NCBI GenBank assembly: GCA_022695795.1
Contig: MU404125.1
Coordinates: 62,001-126,000 of the forward strand
Direction of reading: 5' to 3'
Length of the DNA stretch: 64,000 nt
From: Biscogniauxia marginata
Taxonomy: Eukaryota; Ascomycota; Sordariomycetes; Xylariales; Xylariaceae
Shown here: piece by piece, positions 23,008 to 34,867 of the stretch
Layout of the letters: each line of letters begins with the position of its first letter
How positions within the stretch are numbered: the first letter of the stretch is position 1
The notes under the pieces: model-generated
Databases searched by the model: none
Told to the model about the DNA's origin: nothing
The model's input: the letters and a program-made list of their open reading frames with translations, nothing else
Made by a program: the position numbers and the translations under genes

Positions 23008-26000
23008 ATATTTCTTGTTGCGGCCAGAATAGAACTAGGTATGGAGCGTATTGAGTCTTTTGTGAGAGGTCATGTTTACGATACAGGTAGATCCATTCAA
23101 TAAGCCAAGGTAAATTTACCATACCCCTAAACGCCCGATGAAATGAAATTGGGATGCGATGTGGGGGGAGATGGATTATCGAAACGATAGTAGGGCTCTC
23201 TGCCTCCCTCTGCTCGACCCAATATGTGTTATACATCCATCTAACGTCAAGGCGGGCTTTTTACTTCATCCGGTAAAGGAGAGGCAAAGCGGGATAAGAG
23301 ACGCCCATCCATCTACGGCACTCGCTCGATTTAAACCCTCCCCCCGTTCACCGTCAGCCCTATCCCCATAAATGAAAATTATAGTGCTTATATCATCGTC
23401 TCGGCAGACCCAACGATCGCAGAACCATAAAACATACAGGTGCTTACGCGCATGTGCGAGATAGGTAGAAAGAAGGGGGAAGAGAGCGAGAGCGTATCTG
23501 ACGCAATAGCGGCCGTCTGGCTGACAACTATGGGGGGATATTGCCTATACCGAGGTATGCCTTACTTAGCTAACCTAGATATGAACAGATGGAAGATAGT
23601 AAAACGGGAATGGGGCAATTGGTGAGGCGATAGGATTATACGGTAAACGCAAGTTGCTAGATTGCCTAGCTAGTAAAACACCATCACCCGCACCCGCCGG
23701 CATTCGTATTCCAAGCAATCTTGAAATGGACCCGCGCATAAAAGATCCTGTAGGGCTGAGACTTGTCCAGGTAGAAAAGCGTCATGACTGGTGGTTTATG
23801 CGTATTGTATAGACCCTCCATCGTCAATCCTTTCGCTTGTCATCACTGCCGTTTTCCGACGACAGTGGTTAGGAGGTAGTTCGCATCCTATCGTAAGCCC
23901 CCTCTCTCGCTCTCTCACTGTGCAACTATTAACAACCACGCACACATGTATAATTCTCGTGTCTGAGACGGGGTATACTACAATATGTTCTAGAAATTAG
24001 AACATGCCGGAAGGATCCCGACCAGCATTACGTAGGGGCATATAGTACATCGCCTTGCCTTCCGTTCCCTTCCCTTCTCAGCACTTGGGCTTATGTATAT
24101 TTGCCCTCCGAGGAGTTGCGTTGCCCCTTATTAGGGGGGAAAGGGGGTGGTGGTAGATGGGAAGAGGACAAACGCACACACACATAAACACATATACGGT
24201 CGATCTGATAGGAGGTTAGAGATATAATGAATGAAAAGCAGTGCATTAGACATTACAGGAATGAGAATGAGAATTCTTCATGCCCTACCTACCGCCGGTC
24301 AAGAGCTAACACTATGTAACCTCTTATTATTCAATTAGATAGCAATTAACGACGGCACGACCCATGACGTGACATGGCAGCTGAAATTCGTGAATATAAT
24401 GAGGCACATGTGATAATGGAATGATGAAACCATGAAAAAGGGCATGAAGGGGGAAGAGAAGGAAGGATCAGGTTTAATCGTGGGTCGGTAAAGAAGAAGG
24501 GCCTGCCTCTACTCCTTCTAGTGATTCTCGCGGTTGGTAGTGAGTCTACGTTGTCGAAGGATTCACGATAATGCGATCGCTGCGCCCCGTTGGATGGCGC
24601 ACGTGTGTGCTGGTGTATGGATGCGTGTTGCGTATGCGCTGCTCTACCTAATAACTCCTACTAGAGTTCTATTCCCCGATTTCCTAGACTCTCGAGGAAC
24701 TTGGCGCCTGGCGCTGTTAGACGGGACGAGGCGATCCGGGTTAGTAAGTCATGCTGGGTGAGGTCATTGTCATGTCAGACCAGAAGATACGGAGAGCGTA
24801 TCTGCGGCAACGAGTATATATCTGTATACACGTTACATAGCTTGGTTCGATGCGACGACATACGTTTCCCAAATAACGTACCTACCTTACCAATCGCCAC
24901 TCAGAGGGAAGGGTAATGGCTATTCGGCCAAAGCTCGACACACCGGTGAAGATACAGCCAGCCAATTCCCGCTCATTCCCGTCCTCTATACCTTAGACCA
25001 GCAAGCAACGGCGGGCTTGGCCGGAACTGAATATGTCTCGCGCAGAGCAGCGACAGGAAATAGGTGGCGAGAGACAAGCCAATGCGTGAGCTACACACGT
25101 ACCAGCAGAGGCTGACAAACGGACGATGACGAATCACACGATGGCGTGCGTGCCAAGGCTATAGATTCGAAAAGAACATTCCCCCATGAACAAATAGCCA
25201 GCCAGCCTTGCATCGTCTTGTCTGTTTACTCTGCCTACCTAGATACTCACAGTGAAAAGGGAAAAAAAAAGGGGGGAGGGGGGATATACCGTTTTTGTCT
25301 GCCTCGTTTCGTTTCGTAAATCCAACAATAGGAAGAGAAGAGAAGAGAAGAAGAAAATGGCTGCATATCACGTAAACCCAGCGGGAAAAACGCCCCGTAA
25401 ACTTGAGTGAAAACACATATTGACATTTTCTTCTCCCTTTTAATACCTATTACCTCACTTACATAAGAACCCAATCTCTGTACCTCATATCTATCTATCT
25501 GTTTTGACCGTAGGCTGGCCAAGTAAGCGGGAAAAGCGTGCCGTACCCGATAGAACGAACACACATGACTAAGACAGACTTACCTAGACTAGTAGGACTT
25601 CGACCTCTTTTCTTTTCTTTTCTTAATTCTTTTTTTTCCCCCCTGTCTTTTCTTCGGTTCCCGGGGTCTGACTCGATGCGGTCTGTCTAACCTGCGCGCA
25701 TGCGTCTCGTCTTATGTGCATACCGCCCTCCGTTCCGGGTCCTCCAGTAAGAAAGAAGGGGAAGAGGGGGAATATGTACATAGATAGGGCTGAAGACAAA
25801 GGGAAAAGGGGAGAAGGAAAGACGGTCAGTCGAAACTGCAGAATGGACCCTTTTTTCTTCACAATCTATCTGCCCGTCAGCGTGCATTGCATGTATATAT
25901 GTTTATGCAGGTAATCCTAATCAGCATATGTATATATGTATGTATCGGTCTACTAGTGCTAGACTTGTCCCACGCTTCGAGAACATGTAGAAAGACTGCG

Positions 26001-26533
26001 TGGGGAGGAGAGGGAGAACGGGGAAGAGGGGGGACGAACTGAAACTATTAGGTAGGGGCATTGTCCTTTGAATAGTTGCAATGCGAGTTTGATTGAGGTA
26101 GATAGAGAAGGGCAACTCGGGTTTCATGTCCACGAAAGCATAACAATAGAGTGGTGGGGGGTTTTGAAGATAGCGGAAGACGTGTTCTTCGTGTTTCCTG
26201 GCATTAGAAAGACATATTTACCATGTAGATGTCAGCAGACTAAGTGAAAAGTGAGCAGATCACTATTCGTTTTGCCGTATCCTATATGATTAGAGCTAAG
26301 CTCATAGAACATGATGATAGGTATCCCGAAGACCTGAGACGTAGTTCTTCAACTGATGCATAATGCTCCTTTATCCTTTGACATATCCCAAAAGGTATTT
26401 CCATAACACATCCATTCATACGCCTGTCTCGACCTCGTAAGTTCGAACACATGACTATTAAATAGCAAATAAATGAAGCATATTTACGCCCTTGTACAAG
26501 GGCTCTGTCGTCGTATCAACTCCTAGATGCAAA

Positions 26534-29503
26534 TCACCATTCTAATCCTTTGCCCGCCGCCTGTATAACAAGCACGCTGCTCTTTAAGCCGCTCAAGGCT
26601 ACATTCTCGCCGAGGACTCCGATGGTCTCCTGCATCTCTTGAAGGGTGCTGGCTTGCTCTGGAGTCCGAGATGTCACTGGCAGCTTAGAATGTCTACGGC
26701 CGACGACGACAATATCACCCGCGTTGCGCGGGTTTTGGCCAATAGTTTCATTTGCTAGTTTTCTGACGCGCTCGAGAACAGAGCTAGCAGTTACAGCTAA
26801 CTCGGTGAAGGTCACGCGCCGGGCTACTTCAGCTGGAAGTCCAGATTGAAGAGAAGCCACAAGAGAGGTGTCCTGCGCGGTGATTTCAGTATTGACGATG
26901 TTCTTCGCCAATGTTGATGAACTAGGGTCTGATGTGTTTTCAGGGGCTGCCTCGATTTCATCCACGCCCTCGGACCATATCAAATGCGTGATAGTAGCAG
27001 TGACATTGGAGTTCTTGGCCAATTGGATGACAAAGTGCAGCGCTACGCGATCATCAACGCCTCCAATATACGGGAGGAATATGTGATGCGACTTGTCTGC
27101 GATAGGAAGAAGCGCGGCCTCTCTGTGACTGCGCATCGAGACAGTGCTAACAGCGCGAGAGAAAGGAGGACGAACTTTGTCAATAGGTGCAATACCACTG
27201 AAGCCATTGCCAATAAAGATGCCTGTATTGCAGACAGCCTTGGTGAGAGTAGTCCGGATGAAGTCGAGATGGGCCTTCCCAGTAAAGCGGTCTTCGGAAG
27301 AAACCTGGAACGGAATGGACTGGTCCTCTGTGTTGCTCCCAACCTCGCTCCAAGGGATAAGTACGAAGTCGGACTCTTGATCCGCAGCTTGCGTAACAAC
27401 CGTTTCAGCGTAGGACTCTTCGGTGGCAATGACAACATTGCCAGAAACTGCCACGTCGTGCAACTGGGAGAATGTCCGGAATGCGTTCACAACAGGGTCT
27501 CGTCGGGAATAGTCATCGCCCCCAGTGACCTTCATCACGGATGATGTACGGTCGGTCAGCTCAAGAATGCGCAGAGCATGGACTTCTAGTGGCCGCTTTT
27601 TAGCGGCTGGTACCATTCTGGTATGCTCCTGGGTACGAGAGTCTCCTGTTTCCTCCGAGCTATTAGACGATGAAGCTTCTTTCTCCTCACCTAGAAGAGA
27701 GATAAACGTGAAAAGACTCGGAAGACTGTCCAAACGAAGATACACCAAAAGCCGGCGGATTTTAGTGTTCTCAACCTTGTCAAGTGATCCCGATTGACTT
27801 GAGATGCCGGTCCCCAGAGGCTTTCCATCCCAATCAATCTCACCACGCTTCCACTGCTCGAGCTTTGTCCTGTACCACGGGGGGTAGAGCCATTTAGTCA
27901 AGGGAGTTGTTGACACCGTGGTGACGAGAGCCATGACGACAAAGATTGTGAATGTTTTCTGCGATAAGATTCTAGCTTGGAGGCCGATGTTCTAGATGCA
28001 AGTTAGTACCACGAGCCCACCTAGAAAAATGATTGCTACTCACAAGAACAATCAGCTCAACTAAGCCTTTGCAGCTCATTAACACGCCGATGGTGAAGCT
28101 TTCTCTCCATACAAGTTTCATTGCTTTGGCGGCTAGGGTGCCGCCGATGATCTTCCCTGAAAAGGCGACAACAATAACACCAATGACATAGGCCCAGGTG
28201 ATACCATCGTTCAATAGACCAAGATCCGTGCTTAGACCAGACAGCGCAAAGTATAGGGGTAAGAAAAGAACTGTTACTAGATCCTCGATCTTTTCCGTTA
28301 CATGAATAGCGAAACCGCCGTCATGAGGACAGATCAAGCCTACTATGAAAGCACCGAAAATGGCATGAACGCCAATAATGCCTGAATCAGTCAGTCGAGC
28401 TGCATGGCCATAGAGTCACGAGGGTACCTACTAGTAAACCAGGACGAGGTGAGGACAAGCAAGAGTGTGAGGGCAATCATGCCCTGTGATGGGCCGTTCT
28501 GGATACTGCCCGTTTTTCGCAGAACCCAATGGAAGGCAGGTCTTACTGCAAATACCAGGAAGAGGACCCAGCCTATGGCGACCAGCAAAACCCAGAGAGC
28601 GGCCAGTCCAGAGCCATTATTGACTAATGCGACGCAGAGGGCAAGCAAGATCCAGCCCACAACGTCATTCCCAACACCGGCAGCCAGAACAGTGACTCCT
28701 ACGGGGGTACCCAACATATTGAGCTCAGACAAGATGCGGCAGAGCACGGGGAAGGCGGTGATAGCCAGGGCAGTGCCGATGAATAAGGCGTAGACGCCGA
28801 AGCTGATTTCGGCGGTATTTGCCTCGTCATGAAATTCGTTGAACAGACCCCAAGCAATGGCGCAGCCCAGGCCGAAAGGCAAGGCCATGCCGGCTAGGCC
28901 GACACTGAGGGCCACGCGCCAATTGGTGGTGAACAGGCGCATATCGACCTCGAGGCCGATGAGAAAGAGAAACAGGATGAGACCAAGATTGGCAACATTG
29001 TTAAGCACGGGCATAGACGCGGTGGGAAAGATGTCATTCTTGAAGTTGGGTATGCGCATGAACACGGAGGGACCCAGCAAGATGCCGCCAATGACTTCGG
29101 CGATGACGCGAGGCTGGCCAAAATAAGATAACGGGTAGTGGAGGAGACGGCAGAAGATTATGATAATGCCGGCCTAGGTAAGAATTAGCCATGATAGGAT
29201 ACAATATGCTAGGAATCCCGCAAATGTCAGAGCTAATAGTGAGCCGCATCGCAGCGCGGAAGTGCAAATACAACCTCTATGGCGCAAGCAGACTGGGATA
29301 GCTGAGGCGGCGGTGACATGGCTGTCACATACCTGGATAATGAAGAGCTGTATGGGATTCGACGAGAGGTAGACATTCGGCAGCATGCCTTCCAAGATAC
29401 CGCCCTGGGGAGCAGGCCCGGTAGTGGTGGCAGCCGCCGAGGAAGCGGTCACAGTGAGAGTCGACAAGAGTGTCTCGGTCGCGGTCGTAGTGATGGTAGC
29501 CAT
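26534..29503 (-). CDS. Kha1-like K+/H+ antiporter (CPA2 family)
   Basis: Four exons, 29503-29333, 29173-28432, 28381-28044 and 27991-26534, join in frame to 902 aa, the usual length for fungal Kha1-type proteins. Introns are 159, 50, 52 and all GT..AG. The N-terminal half is a Na+/H+ exchanger domain of 12-13 membrane spans. It has PRVIAEVIGGILLGPSV early in exon 2, LFLIGLEVD, and the ion-site block GVGNDVVGWILLAL with the Asn-Asp pair seen in the Kha1/plant CHX group. Exon 3 carries GVHAIFGAFIVGLICP and the gating helix region. The C-terminal ~400 residues are soluble and look like paired universal-stress-type folds, as in CHX proteins. Yeast Kha1 acts in Golgi/endosomal membranes in K+ and pH homeostasis; the same role is inferred here. 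ATG 29503 is the first ATG in frame; the open frame extends further only through a TTG. Confidence 0.95.
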
Positions 29504-30010
29504 GGCTGACGGAGCGTGCTCAGGTCCTCCCAATATTATTGATAGCAATGCTTAAGCCAAGCTGTGCCGCCACAGCCAGCGGGGAATAGGAGACAGAACG
29601 GGCCACGATGGTAAGCGATAACATGTGGTCGAGGAGGGACGTTATAAAGAAAGATTGCAAACGCGAAGTATAAGAAGTTGGGGAACAATGAGCTGAGATC
29701 CCCCGACTAGTTCTAGTTCTGGTTCTAGTTCTAGTTCTAGTCCCAGTTCCAGTTAGCACACCAACTAAAGTCTTGGCTCCTAGCGCCTCCGCATTCTTCG
29801 CAGGCGCGGACAAGGGACAGAATTGGAGAACTCTACCTAAGACCCTTGCTAAATGCGACCTAGACAGCCTCCAGCTGTGGTTTTTTTTTCTGTACGCCAT
29901 GACGACAGACCCACCTTGTGCACCTGTCAAAGATGAATATCTAATAGGAAAGAGCCTTGGTGCGATACGGACGTACATAGGTATACAGGTGTATAATAAA
30001 GTTTGGTTAG
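29504..30010. promoter_or_regulatory. Antiporter upstream region with hexamer minisatellite
   Basis: This is the presumed promoter and 5' leader of the minus-strand antiporter gene. Its main feature is an eight-unit hexamer array at 29707-29754, about 200 bp upstream of the ATG. No binding site can be named with confidence. Confidence 0.45.
29707..29754. repeat. CTAGTT hexamer minisatellite, eight units
   Basis: Eight head-to-tail hexamers: five CTAGTT/CTGGTT, then CTAGTC and two CCAGTT. The third and last three units differ by single transitions. Confidence 0.92.
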
Positions 30011-30466
30011 TCAGAGTCTAACTAAAGTAGATGATGCACGATTTATTTCATGTGATTCGAAGTACAGAGTGCAAACAACCCTAGTGGAACAGTGACAGAC
30101 AATGGTGGGGTTAATGTTTACCGAAATCCTTCGGGATCCTGTTCTCGTGCACTTATACCCCCGCCTACCTACATGCACATATGTATGAGCTTCACCAAAC
30201 TCCTCTCCCTCCTCCAAAGTGATTATATCCGAATGGCTGGCTAGATTTGCTTTGACATAACGTAGGTCAAGATCCGCCAAGGGGAGCTTGCTGCTTGGCA
30301 ACAAACCGTCGACAAGGCTATACAGTCTCGTGATGGTTTCTGGGTATCGATGTCTCGCGATCGATTGATTATACGCGCCGCCGCCGCGGTATATCGCATC
30401 ACCTGTATACTCTACACCAAGTGGTTGGTAGCGGGAGTAAACAAAGATGATGGAGGTGAGGAGCAT
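30011..30466 (-). CDS. Possible small hypothetical protein, 151 codons (weak)
   Basis: An uninterrupted frame starts with ATG at 30466. Its central section, roughly residues 38-90, has ordinary protein composition: SLVDGLLPSSKLP, then ADLDLRYVKANL and DIITLEEGEEFGEAH. There is no opposing frame on the other strand. The last third is basic and less protein-like, so the true gene could end by splicing near 30180 or be a decayed fragment. I do not recognise a family. It lies between the divergently transcribed antiporter and methyltransferase genes and could also be chance. Confidence 0.25.
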   Translation of the reverse strand: MLLTSIIFVYSRYQPLGVEYTGDAIYRGGGAYNQSIARHRYPETITRLYSLVDGLLPSSKLPLADLDLRYVKANLASHSDIITLEEGEEFGEAHTYVHVGRRGYKCTRTGSRRISVNINPTIVCHCSTRVVCTLYFESHEINRASSTLVRL

Positions 30467-31377
30467 GGAGGCTGCAGATGGACGCTTTTGGAAACATCAA
30501 TAATATTATATTACACGCATCGCCTTACTCAGGTTGGTAGGCCGACCGAGAATACTAAAACCCAAGGCTTTGGATTCTGAACCAAAGAGTCCCTAACATC
30601 CGGATTACACCAGCGCTTGGCAGGTGTCGAACCGCCGCCTTGGGACGGGCATGCGCATTAGAAGATCAAAGATCCCGGAGGCACAGCATACTTTATATAA
30701 ACCTATCGCGTCTGTGGCTTTGGGCTTAGTATGACGCTGTCTCACTCGGTACAGATTGATTGTCTCGGGAAGTCAGTCGATGATGGATAGGTTCTTACAT
30801 CAGGCGACTGACTGACTGTGACTGGTAATTAAATCTCACCTGCGTACCTAACCCAGAGGGGGCAAGGGACGCTACTCGCACATACATCCTACATGGCTCC
30901 CGGCATCCGTCACAGAACCAATCCCTCCGGGAGCCCTGCTGGACAGCCAATAGTTCTATGCAAATGAGCAGGAGGATAACGAAGACGGTGTAAACTGACG
31001 TCCCGACATGATGGGTCACCAATCATAGCCCGCAGCAACAAGCGAGAGTCCTAGAGCCCGGTTGCGTTGCGAAGAACGGCGAAAGAATGGCTCTCCGCGG
31101 TATCATCCTTGCATCAAAAGTACTACATACCGCTAAAAGATCGAGGACGAGGGAAGGGAATTAAAAAAAAAGCATTTAAGCAGAGCCCCTCCCCACCAAT
31201 ATCGTTTGTCATCCTAGGCCATTAATTCAATCTCACCCATGCATATTCCCGGAGGTAGTAGTCAGTCACGTTAGCAAATCTAATTATACTTACATATCCT
31301 CCATCGTGGACTCTCTCACTCAACACCAACACCCCTCTGCGATACCATCGTCCACGAGACTTATTTATCCTTAAACC
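30467..31377. promoter_or_regulatory. Methyltransferase upstream region
   Basis: Presumed promoter of the plus-strand methyltransferase gene. A TATATAA-like element lies near 30694 on the plus strand. No gene is supported; a tRNA-like B-box on the minus strand near 30630 was rejected. Confidence 0.4.
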
Positions 31378-32900
31378 ATGGCTCCGGACAGCATAAACAC
31401 GGACCATAATGACCGCCTGTCTGAACAGACCTCTAGATCCTTAGATTCCTTCCTTGACCGACACCTCTATGAGGACGGAAGAAGGTAAAAGACGAATCCC
31501 ACTGTTTATTATCCGGCACTTATGGCCAATGGAAAGTCAACTCACTCTTTCTTGTCTACATAGATACCATGTCTACCGGGAAGGAAAATATAGTCTCCCG
31601 AACGACGAGATTGAGCAGCAGCGGGAGGAAATATTGCACATGCTCGTCATGGACATTCTGAGGGGTCAGTTGTTCCTCTCGCCCATGCAACAGGGTCCGA
31701 CCAAGGTCATGGACCTCGCGACGGGCATAGGCATATGGGCCATCGAAAGTAAGCCGGCTAGCTTCTACACGTGGGCCCCGTTATTAACCAAACATGGTAT
31801 CTAGTGGGTGACCGATATCCGGATGCCACCATACTCGGCATCGACTTAAGTCCGATCCAGCCCACTTCGTAAGTTGAAGGATGCCGACCAAGACGGGGAG
31901 AGATGGAGAGGGGGCCTTGCAACTGATCAGCGCGAAGGGTGCCGCCGAATGTCTCCTTCCAGATAGACGACGTCGAGGATACGTGGGTACGCATGCGCAA
32001 GTCCCTTCGCAGCAGTTGAATTTTGTTGTTGGATGGAGATTAACATACAAAACCTGGCCAGGTCCACGACGACGACTATGATTTTATCCACATGCGCGAA
32101 TCTTGCGCGTACATGCGATCCACCCCCACGGTGATCGAAAACGCTTTTCAGTGAGTTTTTACTGCACAAGAAACCTGACCGCTTAGAGCGAGCGGTCCTT
32201 GAGAAGACATACGGAAACTGAAAGCGTAACAAACTAGCCACCTAAGACCCGGCGGCTGGCTCGAAATCCAGGAGTTCCATTGGGAGGCCGTTTCTGAGCA
32301 AGGCGTCGCGATGCAAGACAACGCCGTCAACGTATATCTGAGAGAAATGTACGCTTACGGTCGGTCGGAAGGCAGAGAGATACCCATCGTGCCGAAACTG
32401 GGTGAACTGAGTAAGTTGTTTCCTCAAATTCAATTTCTTCCCCCTTTTCTAGCCTGCCCGAAGAATCGTTAATTACCAATCTAACCATAATTTTTTGTTG
32501 GGCTTTTTCTCTTTTCTTTTCTTCTGGCCCTGGAGACATGCCTTTTTCCATTTCTATAACCTTGTATTCCCCGTAAGACTAGAATAAGTAGTTACTGACT
32601 CTAGTTATCGTAGTGCGCCAGGCTGGGTTCACCAACATCCAAAAGAGGATGTTCAAGGTACCATACGGGAGCTGGCATCATGAACAGAAACAGAAGCGAA
32701 GGGGCACCTACCTGGCCGCCACATGCGAGATACTCTTACCTTCGTGCGACAGACTACTTAGCACCATCGGGTTGTCACCAGAACAGATCGAGACACTGTT
32801 TGGGGACATATCGACTATGTTCCACGAGGGTATGGTACAGTCTTACGCTACCTACTACGTATGGTCCGGACAAAAGCCAACTCAGGTTGAAACTACGTAA
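31378..32900 (+). CDS. LaeA-like SAM-dependent methyltransferase
   Basis: Seven exons, 31378-31484, 31564-31748, 31805-31868, 31938-31986, 32062-32150, 32238-32410 and 32614-32900, join in frame to 317 aa. All introns are GT..AG, 56-203 nt. The fold is a class I SAM methyltransferase. Motif I is DLATGIGIWAIE (86-97), followed by GDRYPDATILGIDLSPIQP (99-117) with the acidic residue ending strand 2. DDVEDTW (129-135) and HLRPGGWLEIQE (166-177) complete the core. This is the layout of the large LaeA-like/Methyltransf_23 group in filamentous fungi. Some members regulate secondary metabolism from the nucleus, but most have unknown substrates, so a substrate is not inferred. The second residue of the usual DLGTG motif is Ala. 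The high intron number for a short gene means each boundary is slightly less certain than the overall call. Confidence 0.88.
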
Positions 32901-34867
32901 AACGAGACTTATAGTTACGGATAAAGCAAAATCGCCACAAACGTATATGAAATTATCATGGTTCATAATTCTGGGTTGCCCTGATTGACCTATTCACGAC
33001 AGCTTACGCCGGGAAAAAAGTAATTACCTACCTAGCCAGCCATCTAATAACCTCGAAATAAAGATTGAAGTCTACATGAACATAACGTTTTTATAATCTC
33101 AACATGTGCAGCCATCCAAGTTTAGTCTTCCGATTTAAATTCAGCGTGCCTGTCCATCGATCCACTCGCCTTCAACTTACTCCTCGCTACAGCCCGTTAT
33201 GTACTCGGCGAATCTTCGATAGCCACCACCAAACCTTGGCCATTCATCCGAACCATTTCATAGCGATAGCCTCTCGTAGTACTCGCATCGTTACCTTGCT
33301 TGCCCCGTATTTCCAGCAATCCTGAACTCTGGAGAGGCTTAAACGCTGATGGTTAATTCGTCTGTCTGTAATGAGACAAGTTGAAAAGAGGAAGGACTCC
33401 TGATTAATAGGATATGTAGCTATTTTCTAAGACACATTTCTTCCAACGTGTAATTTTAAAACGGCCATACCCGAAAGATAGTATGTGCTCTTGATGAGCG
33501 ATACAACCCTTTAACTCCCTATGTTTGATCTCTTTTCGTCACACACGCAACCATGGGTAATTCCGTCACGACACATCGCTACGATAGACCTCATCATTGT
33601 TGAGCCTGCTAAGTTCAAGTCGACAAGATCATACACTCCAACGGTCACCAAAGGAGAAAAAAAATGTATAAAAAAACCCCCCAAAACTAAAAACCCCAAC
33701 CTAGAGCCTTTAAACCGACGACATGGCCTGGCCCGCGGCGGGCTGCTGGTGCGACCCGGGAACGTGCTGCTTCACGCGCGATAGGATTGCGATTTGTACT
33801 AGGGATGTGTGCGGGATTGAGTAGGGGGTTGGGATGGGGATGGGAAAGAGGTGCATATAAGGTAGGTTAGGTCATGTCTTGGGATTAGGGTGGATTGGGT
33901 AGATAGGTACCTACCTATGTATCGGATAATAATAACTGGAGGATGGGATCGGGGAATGGATAGATGGTAGAGGTAGGTATGGTCCACCTGGGATAACTCA
34001 CATCTATGTATGTCTACTTCCTGTGAAGAGAAAAAGATGATCCCCTGTCGACGGATACCTAGTGCCTTCTCATGTGGCTTGTGAAATATGAAACAGTTAT
34101 GACTAGGTACCTACCTAGGCTTAATATATCTCCCCTCTCGTCCCTCCTACCTTGTAAATGCAAGGGGAAATTTCAGGAGGGGAGGCGAGAGGTAAGTACC
34201 AAACAGGCTCGGGAAGTAATCACCTCCTTCTCACCACTTACTGCCAAAGGGTAATAAGGAAGGGGTTCCATTCTTCTAACCCAGGGCTCTTCCAAGGACT
34301 AGACGGGAGTTTTTCCTCCGTGACCTAGCTCCTGACGACATTGATGAACTAGGGGGAACGAGCAAACTACCTACCCGTGAGAATAGGTACCTACCTACTT
34401 TGGGTGTACCTATTACCGAGGGAAGTCGTACTGGTGTATATGATGGGAAATAACGCAATGCTTCCGTGGCTGAACGCTTCTAGATTGTATTTGTTGGAGG
34501 AGTGGTTCCTGTCTCGGCTTAGAACAGGAGGCGGTGTTCTTGCCTTTGTATCTACGAGGAAGTCGACGTTATTTCCTCAGAAGTTCGTAAGGACTAAAAG
34601 CTGCAACCTGCTCATTTCATCCTTCAAGAGGCATTTCTTCTTCTTGTCCTGACGAACCCAGAACCAAACCCCATACCAACATCTTTTTCATCTCCCACCT
34701 CTTGGACCAGCTCCCACAACCAGCATCGTCAGATATATCCATAGTTCTGTTCTGTCTCTATTCTGTTCATCACTATCATACACTACGTTGCCATTCCGCC
34801 CAGCCAAGAGACTTACCCACTCAACGGACCTGGCATCAATAGACACCCCCCCTTCAATCACATCATC
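32901..34867. other. Intergenic region with AGGT/ACCT palindromes
   Basis: It contains the methyltransferase 3' flank and the promoter of the Cys-rich gene. Three TAGGTACCTACCTA-type palindromes lie at 33903-33920, 34103-34119 and 34382-34400. Open frames such as 33521-33784 and 34377-34652 have no protein character. The last 250 bp are C/A/T-rich, like a fungal 5' leader. Confidence 0.5.

Larger units (their letters stand above)
18109..26533. other. Gene desert, right part
   Basis: No supportable gene up to the stop codon of the antiporter gene. It contains the longest homopolymers of the window (G20 at 18424-18443, T17 at 18588-18604, G16 at 19396-19411, C13 at 22995-23007), a (TTTTA)n array near 19127-19153, a (GA)14 array and many short palindromes. 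The last several hundred bases are probably the 3' untranslated region of the antiporter gene. Confidence 0.5.

Noticed and set aside
30601..30660. Minus-strand B-box-like GGTTCGACACC
   Set aside because: The T-stem does not pair and there is no A-box or acceptor stem, so it is not called a tRNA.
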